From DASYPQ01 sp046155895 (GTDB lineage Bacteria > Planctomycetota > UBA1135 > GCA-002686595): a stretch of 64,000 nucleotides of DNA. Location of the stretch: contig JBJXFB010000032.1 of the NCBI GenBank assembly GCA_046155895.1, positions 16,201-80,200 on the forward strand, written 5' to 3'. Position 1 is the first letter of the stretch. Each line of letters starts with the position of its first letter. The translations under genes and the position numbers were made by a program. Shown here one piece after another: positions 1 through 6,702 of the stretch. Below the pieces are notes generated by a model that was not told the origin of the DNA, ran no database searches, and saw nothing but the letters and a program-made list of their open reading frames with translations.

Positions 1-121
1 CCTGCGCCGGCGTCGCGCGGGCGTCGTCGAGACCGAATCGGCGCGCGACGAAAGCGCCGTAGAACCGGTACCCGACGATGAGCAGGGCCAGGAATCCGAG
101 GGCGAGGATCGTCAAGTTCAA
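1..121 (-). CDS. cstA: Carbon starvation protein CstA-like, N-terminal fragment cut by the window edge
   Basis: About 40 codons read leftwards off the edge. The peptide opens with a hydrophobic segment (LTILALGFLALLIVGYRFYG) followed by ARRFGLDD and ATPA. This matches the start of CstA-family peptide/pyruvate transporters, where the first helix is followed by a GxDD...TPA stretch. The likely start is TTG at 121-119, because an in-frame TGA lies 12 codons upstream and no ATG intervenes; TTG at 115 is an alternative. No clear Shine-Dalgarno sequence is seen. It is divergent from the symporter gene. The identification rests on only 40 residues. Confidence 0.6.
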   Translation of the reverse strand, partial: MNLTILALGFLALLIVGYRFYGAFVARRFGLDDARATPAQ

Positions 122-190
122 GGCCGGGACCTGCTGCGGGAACGCCTGGAGAGATCAGCATAAGAAAATCGGCTCATCCAGGCGCGCGGT

Positions 191-219
191 TTGACCGACT
201 CCGACCGCCCATCTAGCAT
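191..219 (+). promoter_or_regulatory. Candidate sigma-70 promoter for the symporter gene
   Basis: A -35 hexamer TTGACC (191-196) and a -10 hexamer TAGCAT (214-219) are separated by 17 bp. Transcription would start near 226, only a few bases before the ATG at 231. No ribosome-binding site could fit in that leader, so a leaderless mRNA is implied if the promoter is real. This is inferred from motif match alone. Confidence 0.4.
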
Positions 220-230
220 CCCGCCCAGTC

Positions 231-1541
231 ATGCGGAGCGAGGGACAGGGGAGGCCGCTTCATCAGAAGATCCTCGCCGGTCTCGTTCTCGGCGCCGTCG
301 TCGGAGCCGTGGCGAATTCGATCTCCGCGCGATCCGACAGCGCGAAGAGCGCGGTGGAGTTCCTCGCCGACGCGATCGCCCATCCGATCGGGCAGGTCTT
401 CCTCCGACTCCTCTTCCTGGTGGTCGTGCCTCTCGTTTTCGCCTCGCTGGCGACGGGAGTCGCGAACCTCGGGGATCTGCGCAAGCTGGGCCGGATCGGC
501 GCGCGGACGATGGCGTTCTTCTTCCTGACGACGGCTTTCTCGGCCGTGCTCGGGATCTTCCTCATGGACGCCATCCGTCCGGGCTCCGGCTTCGACGCAG
601 GCACGCGCGAGACGCTGATGCGGACCTTTGCGGGCGATGCCGCGAAGTACCAGGCCGCCGCCCCGATCGGGCAGACGCAGGGAGTCCTCGGGATCGTCAA
701 TCTGGTCCTCGACTCCTTCCTGCCCCGGAACATCCTCGACGCCGTCGTCAAGATGCAGATGCTGCCCTTGATCGCGCTCGCGCTGCTGTTCGGCGCGGCG
801 TTGACGGCCATGTCGAAGGACCGTCGCGAGCCGATGGTGCGCTGGCTGGAGACCGTAGCGGAGGCGATGGTCGGGATCGTCGGCTTCGCGATGAAGCTCG
901 CGCCCTATGCCGTGTTCTGCTTGATCTTCTCGGTGGTGGCCCGGTTCGGCCTCGAGCTCCTCCAGAAGCTGGCCCTGTACGTGGCGATCGTGCTGGCCGC
1001 CTACGTCGTGCAGCTGTTCGTGCTGTACCCCGTCCTCATCCGCGCGCTCTCGGGACGAAGACCGGTCGAGTTCCTGAAGAAATGCATCCCCATCATGGCG
1101 ACGGCGCTTTCGACGTCGTCGAGCAACGCGACGCTGCCCACCTCGTTGCGCGTGGCCGAGAAGGATCTCGGGATCCGCCCCACGGTCGCCGGGTTCGTGC
1201 TCCCCCTCGGCGCGACGATGAACATGAACGGCACCGCGCTGTTCGAGGGAGCCCTCGTGCTGTTCGTCGCCCAGGTGTTCGGCATCGAGCTCTCGATCCA
1301 GAAGCAGGTGCTGGTCGTGCTGTTGTGCGTCTTCTCGGCGATCGGCGCGGCAGGCGTGCCGGGCGGCTCGCTGCCGCTGATCATGATCGTGATGGCCCAG
1401 GTGGGAGTTCCCCCCGACGGAATCGCGATCGTGCTCGGAGTGGACCGGATCCTCGACATGGGGAGGACGGTCGTCAACGTGATGGGAGACGTCGTGTGCT
1501 CGGCCTACATCGAAAAAAGCGAGGCCCGCGGCGCTGGATGA
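231..1541 (+). CDS. Dicarboxylate/amino acid:cation symporter (DAACS family)
   Basis: The 436-residue product has the length and multi-helix hydrophobicity of the GltP/DctA family, which imports C4-dicarboxylates or acidic amino acids with Na+ or H+ across the inner membrane. Family signatures are visible: the serine-rich re-entrant loop (STSSSNATLPTSL), NMNGTALFEG, and near the C-terminus DRILDMGRTVVNVMGD. That last motif keeps the Asp, Arg, Asn and Asp that bind cation and substrate carboxylate in the glutamate transporter homologues. The retained Arg favours an acidic substrate; which one cannot be told. The start at 231 is the first ATG. The last 23 bases of the gene lie inside the terminator of the convergent gene at 1581. 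Confidence 0.9.
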   Translation: MRSEGQGRPLHQKILAGLVLGAVVGAVANSISARSDSAKSAVEFLADAIAHPIGQVFLRLLFLVVVPLVFASLATGVANLGDLRKLGRIGARTMAFFFLTTAFSAVLGIFLMDAIRPGSGFDAGTRETLMRTFAGDAAKYQAAAPIGQTQGVLGIVNLVLDSFLPRNILDAVVKMQMLPLIALALLFGAALTAMSKDRREPMVRWLETVAEAMVGIVGFAMKLAPYAVFCLIFSVVARFGLELLQKLALYVAIVLAAYVVQLFVLYPVLIRALSGRRPVEFLKKCIPIMATALSTSSSNATLPTSLRVAEKDLGIRPTVAGFVLPLGATMNMNGTALFEGALVLFVAQVFGIELSIQKQVLVVLLCVFSAIGAAGVPGGSLPLIMIVMAQVGVPPDGIAIVLGVDRILDMGRTVVNVMGDVVCSAYIEKSEARGAG

Positions 1542-1557
1542 CGCCGGCGGGCCTCGC
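1513..1557 (-). terminator. Intrinsic terminator of the secreted-protein gene, inside the symporter 3' end
   Basis: An 11-bp perfect stem (1519-1529 with 1547-1557, arms GCGAGGCCCGC/GCGGGCCTCGC) is extended by four inner pairs. On the minus strand the stem is followed directly by six T (1518-1513). It therefore terminates leftward transcription from the gene ending at 1581. It overlaps the last codons of the convergent symporter gene. Confidence 0.75.
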
Positions 1558-1580
1558 AAGCAGAGACGATCCCGTACGCC

Positions 1581-2804
1581 CTACGGGAGATTGAAGTTCA
1601 TCATGTAGTTCGAGATGTGCGGCCCCCCGATGCGGACCGCGGGGTTCGTCTTCGAGTTGTTGCAGCTTCCGAGGTCCTCGAACTCGGGGTCGAGGGCGGC
1701 CCCGCTCAAGAGGTCGGCGGCCAAGTACCCTCCGATCGTCTCGCCTCCCTCGAACCACTCGCGGGTGGGCGGGTTCGCGGTCGTGCACCCGTTCGCGTAG
1801 CGCAGGTAGCCGAAGTCGAACAGGGCGAACTCGACCCCGGGGAAGACGGCCGGGTTCGTCCAGCCTCCGATTCGCTTCTGGAAGAACATGCTGCCGCCCG
1901 GGTCGGGCGAGACGGAGCTGCCACAACCCAGGATTCCGCTGCTGGCGTTCACCATCGTGTTGGCGTACTGGAGGGGACCCGCGGCCACGCAGAAGCAGAA
2001 ATCATTCGTGGCCAGGAAGCCTCCGGTCACCGGTTCATCGTGGAGGCACCCGATCGCGGGGGCCGGAGTCCATGGGTTCCAGCGGACCGCGCCGGAGGTG
2101 ATGGCGCCGTCGCTCCGCGGGCCCGTGCTCGCGGGGACGAAGCCGGTGCCGGGTCCAACGATCGAGAAGGAGCGCGTCGGGTGGAAGGCGCCGGGCCGCG
2201 CCGATCCGGGCGGGTGGTGGATGGCGTCGCACTCGTGGCTGATGGCGAACGAGACGCTCCAGGTGTTGGTCGAGCAGTCGAGTGCGTAGTCCATGTACCC
2301 GCTGAAGTAGATCCGCGTGTAGGTCGGGTTGCAGGAAGGCTTGCGGCAGATTCCCGTCAGGGCCGTGGTGGGTAGCAGGTCACCGTTCACGACGAAGCGC
2401 CAGACCTGGATGGGCGTCGCGCCGACGACAGGGAACTCGTTCCACGTGCGCGAGTAGAAGGCCTTGAGCACGCCGTTCCACAGGAAGGTGGGCGTCCCGC
2501 AGAGCTTGACGCGGAAGCGCAGGTCGTAGACGCCGCACTGGATCGCGCCGCCGGACATGGCCGGGACGTGGGGTCCCAGGTTGACGCAGTCGAGGAACTG
2601 CTGCGACACGTTGCAGCCGTTGAAGCAGATCGAGCGGCAGTCGATCTGCATCGCCGGGATCGGGGGGATGTTGGCGACGGCCGGTGTGCAACACGGCCCT
2701 CCGGCGATTCCATCGGGACCGCACTGCGCCTGTGCGCGCGGAGCGGCGATCGCCAGCATTCCGACGAGAACGAATGAGCCCAAGAGACGAGACTGAACGA
2801 GCAT
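1581..2804 (-). CDS. Secreted protein of unknown function, paralogue 1
   Basis: 407 residues with a clear Sec signal peptide (MLVQSRLLGSFVLVGMLAIA, cleavage likely after AQA) and a mature protein rich in Cys, Gly, Pro and aromatics, starting QCGPDG. About 70% similar by eye along its whole length to the gene at 3034-4260. Shared blocks include CFNGCNVSQQF, WNGVLKAFYSRTW, ISHECDAIHHPPGSARP, FSIVGPGTGF, FFQKRIGGWTNPAVFPGVEF and REWFEGGETIGGY. The conserved HEC/HH and many Cys suggest a disulfide-stabilised extracellular protein, but I recognise no domain and assign no function. An AGGAGG ribosome-binding site lies 7 bases before the ATG. It ends at an intrinsic terminator. Confidence 0.85.
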   Translation of the reverse strand: MLVQSRLLGSFVLVGMLAIAAPRAQAQCGPDGIAGGPCCTPAVANIPPIPAMQIDCRSICFNGCNVSQQFLDCVNLGPHVPAMSGGAIQCGVYDLRFRVKLCGTPTFLWNGVLKAFYSRTWNEFPVVGATPIQVWRFVVNGDLLPTTALTGICRKPSCNPTYTRIYFSGYMDYALDCSTNTWSVSFAISHECDAIHHPPGSARPGAFHPTRSFSIVGPGTGFVPASTGPRSDGAITSGAVRWNPWTPAPAIGCLHDEPVTGGFLATNDFCFCVAAGPLQYANTMVNASSGILGCGSSVSPDPGGSMFFQKRIGGWTNPAVFPGVEFALFDFGYLRYANGCTTANPPTREWFEGGETIGGYLAADLLSGAALDPEFEDLGSCNNSKTNPAVRIGGPHISNYMMNFNLP

Positions 2805-2995
2805 GGGAGTCCTCCTGATGGTCCCTGCCGCCGTCGCCGGCAGATGTGGGAGTCTGCCTCGGCGCGGCGAGCGAAGGGGAGGTTATGCCGGATGGGCGAA
2901 ACCCGCAACGGTCCTTGCCAACCCTCGTTCGGAAACGGTCCTCGCCGACCCTCGTTCTAGATAACGACTCGTGCTCGACGGGTACGGCGCCGCCC
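2805..2995. repeat. Duplicated upstream region with a remnant of the Cys-rich gene, copy 1
   Basis: This intergenic stretch is a diverged copy of 4261-4420. Shared blocks include GGAGTCTGC, TCGGCGCGG, GAGCGAAG and CCCGCAACGG. The last part (about 2970-2995) matches the 3' end of the Cys-rich lipoprotein gene. On the minus strand it reads GGAVPVEHE, where the intact gene ends GGCAVPVEHK, but the stop is lost. The duplication that produced the two secreted paralogues therefore extended into the neighbouring gene. Confidence 0.6.
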
Positions 2996-3033
2996 GAGGG
3001 CGCTCCCCTCGGACGGCCACCGGCTTCCGCCGA

Positions 3034-4260
3034 CTAGGGCAGGTTGAAGTTCAGGATGTAGTTCGAGACGTGCGGCGCGCCGATGCGGATCGCGGGGTTC
3101 GTCTTCGAGTTGTTGCTGCTCCCGAGGTCCTCGAACTCGGGATCCAGCACGACCCCGGTGAGCGAGGCGGCCACGTAGCCTCCGATCGTCTCGCCACCCT
3201 CGAACCACTCGCGCGTGTTCGTGGCGTTGCACCCGTTGCTGAAACGCAGGTAGCCGAAGTCGAACAACGCGAACTCCACCCCGGGGAAGACGGCCGGGTT
3301 CGTCCAGCCGCCGATCCGCTTCTGGAAGAACAACGTGCCGCCGGAGTCAGGCGACACCGAGTTGCCGCAGGCGCCGACAGGGCCCTGGGCGAACACCTGG
3401 GTGTTGGCGTACTGGAGCGGACCGGCCGTCGTGCAGAAGCAGAAATCGTTCGTGGCCAAGAACCCGCCAGTGATCCCATCTTCCTCGAACGTGCATGGGG
3501 CTCCCGGAGCCGGGGCCCAGCTGTTCCAACGGATCGCGTCGGCGGTGATGGGACCATCGCTCCTCGGACCCGTGCTCGCCGCGGCGAAGCCCGTGCCGGG
3601 ACCGACGATCGAGAAGGAGCGCGTCGCGTGCAAGCCGCTCCCTGGGGCGGGCCGCGCTGATCCGGGCGGGTGGTGGATCGCGTCGCACTCGTGGCTGATG
3701 GCGAAGGCGACACTCCATCCGCCCGTCGAGCAGTTGAACGCGTAGTCCATGTGGCCGCTGAAATAGACCCGCGTGTAGTTCGAGGTGCAGGCCGGCTTGC
3801 GGCAGATCCCCGTCGGCAAGGCCGCGGTCGGGAGCAGGTCCCCGTTCACGATGAAGCGCCACACCTGGATCGGCGGCGCGCCGAGCACCGGGAACTCCTC
3901 CCATGTGCGCGAATAGAAGGCCTTGAGAACCCCGTTCCACAGGAATGTGGTCGTCCCGCAGGTCTTGACGCGGAAGCGGAGGTCGTAGACGCCGCATTGG
4001 ACACCGCCGCTGGACATCGCGGGGACGTGAGGACCGAGGTTGACGCAGTCGACGAATTGCTGCGACACGTTGCAGCCGTTGAAGCAGATCCAGCGGCAGT
4101 CGAGCTGCAGCGCGGGGATTGCGGGGATGTTGGCGAAGGTCAGTCCGCAACACGGTCCCGTGAGTCCATCGGGACCGCACTGCGCCTGCGCGCGCGGAGC
4201 GGCGATGGCCAGGAGCGCGGCGAGAGCGAACGAGCCGAAGAGGCGCGGATGAACGAGCAT
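3034..4260 (-). CDS. Secreted protein of unknown function, paralogue 2
   Basis: 408 residues, signal peptide MLVHPRLFGSFALAALLAIA with cleavage near AQA/QCGPDG, then a Cys-rich mature region colinear with the protein at 1581-2804. All major blocks are kept, including CFNGCNVSQQF, CDAIHHPPGSARP, NDFCFC and EFEDLG. Differences are spread out and mostly conservative, so the duplication is not recent. The start ATG has AAGGAGGA 6 bases upstream. It lies 132 bp downstream of the Cys-rich lipoprotein gene on the same strand. No catalytic motif or known fold is recognised. Confidence 0.85.
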   Translation of the reverse strand: MLVHPRLFGSFALAALLAIAAPRAQAQCGPDGLTGPCCGLTFANIPAIPALQLDCRWICFNGCNVSQQFVDCVNLGPHVPAMSSGGVQCGVYDLRFRVKTCGTTTFLWNGVLKAFYSRTWEEFPVLGAPPIQVWRFIVNGDLLPTAALPTGICRKPACTSNYTRVYFSGHMDYAFNCSTGGWSVAFAISHECDAIHHPPGSARPAPGSGLHATRSFSIVGPGTGFAAASTGPRSDGPITADAIRWNSWAPAPGAPCTFEEDGITGGFLATNDFCFCTTAGPLQYANTQVFAQGPVGACGNSVSPDSGGTLFFQKRIGGWTNPAVFPGVEFALFDFGYLRFSNGCNATNTREWFEGGETIGGYVAASLTGVVLDPEFEDLGSSNNSKTNPAIRIGAPHVSNYILNFNLP

Positions 4261-4420
4261 GAGCTTCCTCCTTCAGGTCCCTGTCACCGCGGCCGGCAGC
4301 GCTGGAGTCTGCTTCGGCGCGGAGAGCGAAGCGGAGACTATTCCGTATCGAGGAATCCCGCAACGGGCCTCGCCGGGCTTCGCCCGGGATCGCTACTTGT
4401 GCTCGACGGGCACGGCGCAG
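4261..4420. repeat. Upstream region of the secreted paralogue, copy 2
   Basis: Counterpart of 2805-2995. It spans the 132-bp gap and the last 28 bases of the Cys-rich gene. It contains a small GC hairpin (CCGGGC 4373-4378 with GCCCGG 4382-4387) just after that gene's stop, which has no T-tract in either direction. Confidence 0.55.
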
Positions 4421-4803
4421 CCGCCCTTGCCCTTGCACGAGTTCTTGCCCGCGCAACCGGCGTCGCCGCTGCTGCATCCGCCTTGGCCCTTGCACGCGTT
4501 CGCGCCCTTGCAGGCGTGCTTGTCGGCCGTCGCGCAACCACCCTGGCCCTTGCAGGAGTTCTTGCCCGCGCAGCCGGCATCGCCCGTGCTGCATCCGCCC
4601 ATGCCCTTGCAGGCGTTCATCCCCTTGCAGGCGTGCTTGGCAGCCACGACAGCGTCGGCCGACTTCTCCACGGCCTTGATGACGGAACCCGACGGCTCCT
4701 CGGACTTCTCCGCCGTGCAGCCGGAGTGGAGGCCCGCAAGCATGCCCGCCACGGCGACGGGGAGGAGCAGGCCGGAGGTGCGGAGCGTATCGATCTTCTT
4801 CAT
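4393..4803 (-). CDS. Cys-rich repeat lipoprotein, possibly bufferin-like
   Basis: 136 residues from ATG 4803 (MKKIDTLRTSG). A hydrophobic signal runs to LHSGC, a weak lipobox that would make C29 the acylated residue. After a short Ser/Glu linker come two 39-residue repeats (residues 56-94 and 95-133). Each holds six Cys in the pattern CX5CX5CX6CX5CX5C, built on CKGxNxC and CKGxGGC. Twelve regularly spaced Cys in an exported small protein suggest metal binding. The pattern resembles Cys-rich exported substrates of MNIO (DUF692) enzymes called bufferins, which are modified peptides that bind copper. No DUF692 or DUF2063 gene is adjacent, so that link is only inference. An earlier in-frame start would add 24 residues before the signal and is unlikely. 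Confidence 0.8.
   Translation of the reverse strand: MKKIDTLRTSGLLLPVAVAGMLAGLHSGCTAEKSEEPSGSVIKAVEKSADAVVAAKHACKGMNACKGMGGCSTGDAGCAGKNSCKGQGGCATADKHACKGANACKGQGGCSSGDAGCAGKNSCKGKGGCAVPVEHK
4405..4638 (-). repeat. Two tandem 117-bp units inside the Cys-rich gene
   Basis: Unit 1 is 4522-4638 and unit 2 is 4405-4521, each encoding 39 residues. The encoded repeats differ at only a handful of positions and keep all six Cys in register. This is in-gene tandem duplication, not CRISPR. Confidence 0.8.
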
Positions 4804-4876
4804 GGTGGGTCCTCGGGCAGAGTCTTCGAGTCGATGAGGCAGGACGGCTTCAGGATGCCAGACCGGACGGTCCAAT

Positions 4877-5770
4877 TCAGCTCTTGCTCGAGTCCGTAAC
4901 GCACACGACGTTCATCGGCGCCTGATCGATCACTCCGCGCGAGACCGATCCGTGCCAGACCCGGGAGATCAGGGTCCGCTGGTGCGCTCCGACGACCACG
5001 ACATCGGCCCGCGCCTCCGTCGCTAGCGAGACGAGGTGGTCGGCGGGACGGCCGAGGCCTCCGAGGAGCTTCAGATCGAACGCGCGACCGCCTCGCAAGG
5101 CCTCGATGCGCGCGCGCAGCTCGCCAGCGAGCGCCTTCTCGACCTCGGCATGGCCGGAGCCGAGCGGGAGGCCTCCCTTGGTGTGCAGCCGCTCCTTCAC
5201 CTCGGGAGGCCAGAAGACATGGCCGCAGGTCACATGGCAGCGGCCGGCGGACTCCAGCTCTTCGACCCACCCCACGGCGGCGTCCGAGGACGGCGTGCGG
5301 TCGACCCCGACGAAGATCTGGAGGGTGCGGCTTCCGCGAGCCCACTCCGCGAACGGGTCCGCGTCGCGCACGACGAGAACGGGCAGCCTGGACGTCTGCG
5401 CCACCCGATCCGCGGTGCTCCCGAGTCCCCACAGCGATCCGCCGCGGCGTCCGAGCGCGCCCACGACGAGCAGGCGCGCCCCGCAACTGGTGCCGACCTT
5501 GAGCAACTCGACGTCGCTCGCGCCGATCCGGACTTCCGTCCGCATCGGGATCCCGGCCTTGGCGAGGCGCGCGACCTCGCCTTCGAGCTTGGGTCCGGCG
5601 CGCTTTCGTTCGGCTTCGAGGAGCGACCACGAACCGGCTTCCTCCGCGCCCGGGTATTCGAGTGCGTGAACGAGGACGAGGTCCTCCCTCCAAGCACCCG
5701 CCAGAGCCGCGGCGGCGTCGACCGCCCGCGCGGCGGCTTCGGAAAAGTCCGTTCCACAGACGACGGTCAC
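4877..5770 (-). CDS. Tandem-domain universal stress protein
   Basis: 297 residues made of two UspA folds. Domain 1 opens TVVCGTDFSE and contains LLVVGALGRRGG...STADRVAQTSRLPVLVV. Domain 2 opens IFVGVDRTPSSD and contains VVVVGAHQR...GSVSRGVIDQAPMNVVCV. The G-2x-G-9x-G(S/T) ATP-binding pattern is recognisable in both, degenerate in part. Start is GTG 5770, with AGGAGG 7 bases upstream; it overlaps the terC stop by 4 bp (GTGA), so translation is probably coupled. Cytoplasmic stress or signalling role by family. The much longer open frame that runs on upstream is a shadow of the two genes before it. Confidence 0.88.
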   Translation of the reverse strand: MTVVCGTDFSEAAARAVDAAAALAGAWREDLVLVHALEYPGAEEAGSWSLLEAERKRAGPKLEGEVARLAKAGIPMRTEVRIGASDVELLKVGTSCGARLLVVGALGRRGGSLWGLGSTADRVAQTSRLPVLVVRDADPFAEWARGSRTLQIFVGVDRTPSSDAAVGWVEELESAGRCHVTCGHVFWPPEVKERLHTKGGLPLGSGHAEVEKALAGELRARIEALRGGRAFDLKLLGGLGRPADHLVSLATEARADVVVVGAHQRTLISRVWHGSVSRGVIDQAPMNVVCVTDSSKS

Positions 5771-6702
5771 GGTGCTTCCTCCTTGCGGTTCGAGACGAGC
5801 TTCGAGCGGATCATCGAGGCCAGGATCGCGAGCACCAGGATGCCCCCGACGATCGACAGTGCGTACTCGATCGGGATCTTGCGATCCTCCGGGAGGATCA
5901 TCTTGATCCCGACGAACACGAGGATCGCCGACAGGCCGTATTTCAGGTAGTGCAGGAACTGCAGCAGGCCGGCCACCGCGAAGAAGAGCGACCGCAGCCC
6001 GAGGATCGCGAAGACGTTCGACGTGTAGACGACGAGCAGGTTCTTCGAGAGGGACAGCGCCGCGGGCACGGAGTCGACGGCGAACATGACGTCCGTGCTC
6101 TCGACCACGAGCAGGGTGAGGAAGAGCGGCGTCGCGACCCGCCTTCCCTCGCGCACGACGAAGAAGTTCTGCCCCTCGTACTGCTCGGTGACGGGCAGGA
6201 AGCGCTTCGCGAGGCGGAGGACGAAGTTCTTCTCGGGATCGAGCTTCTCGTCGGTCTGACGAAAGAGCTTGATGCCCGTGATGATCAGGATCGCCCCGAG
6301 GATGTAGATCATCCAGTGGAACTTCTCGATGAGGACGATGCCCCCCGTGAGGAACACCGCGCGCATCGCCAGCGCGCCGAGGATGCCCCAGAAGAGCACG
6401 CGGTGACGGCAGTCGCCCGGCACGCCGAAGTACGTGAAGATCACGAGGAAGACGAAGATGTTGTCGACCGAGAGGGCGTACTCGGTCAGGTAGCAGGCGA
6501 AGTACTCCGCGGCGGTGGCACGGTCGCGCTGCAAGAGCAGGAACACGCCGAAGCCGAGTCCGAGCGCGACCCAGACCGCCGTCCAGGTCAGCGCCTCCTT
6601 CACCGAGACCTCGTGCGCCTTGCGGTGGAAGACGCCGAGGTCGAGCGCCATCATCACCGCGACGACGATGCCGAAGACGGTCCAGAGGATCGGGGTAGTC
6701 AT
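5767..6702 (-). CDS. TerC family integral membrane protein (Alx/TerC type)
   Basis: 311 residues with about nine hydrophobic segments. It carries the family signatures EYALSVDNIFVFLVIF and VESTDVMFAVDSVPA, whose acidic residues within helices are expected to bind metal. Family members export Mn2+ or are linked to tellurite and pH stress. Length matches the Alx subfamily. Its ATG directly follows the stop of the upstream permease, and its stop overlaps the GTG of the universal stress gene. The three genes therefore look like one operon for ion or stress homeostasis. Confidence 0.9.
   Translation of the reverse strand: MTTPILWTVFGIVVAVMMALDLGVFHRKAHEVSVKEALTWTAVWVALGLGFGVFLLLQRDRATAAEYFACYLTEYALSVDNIFVFLVIFTYFGVPGDCRHRVLFWGILGALAMRAVFLTGGIVLIEKFHWMIYILGAILIITGIKLFRQTDEKLDPEKNFVLRLAKRFLPVTEQYEGQNFFVVREGRRVATPLFLTLLVVESTDVMFAVDSVPAALSLSKNLLVVYTSNVFAILGLRSLFFAVAGLLQFLHYLKYGLSAILVFVGIKMILPEDRKIPIEYALSIVGGILVLAILASMIRSKLVSNRKEEAP

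Noticed and set aside
4405..4638. Regular repeats suggesting a CRISPR array
   Set aside because: Two direct 117-bp units within a coding sequence with no spacers; they encode Cys repeats.
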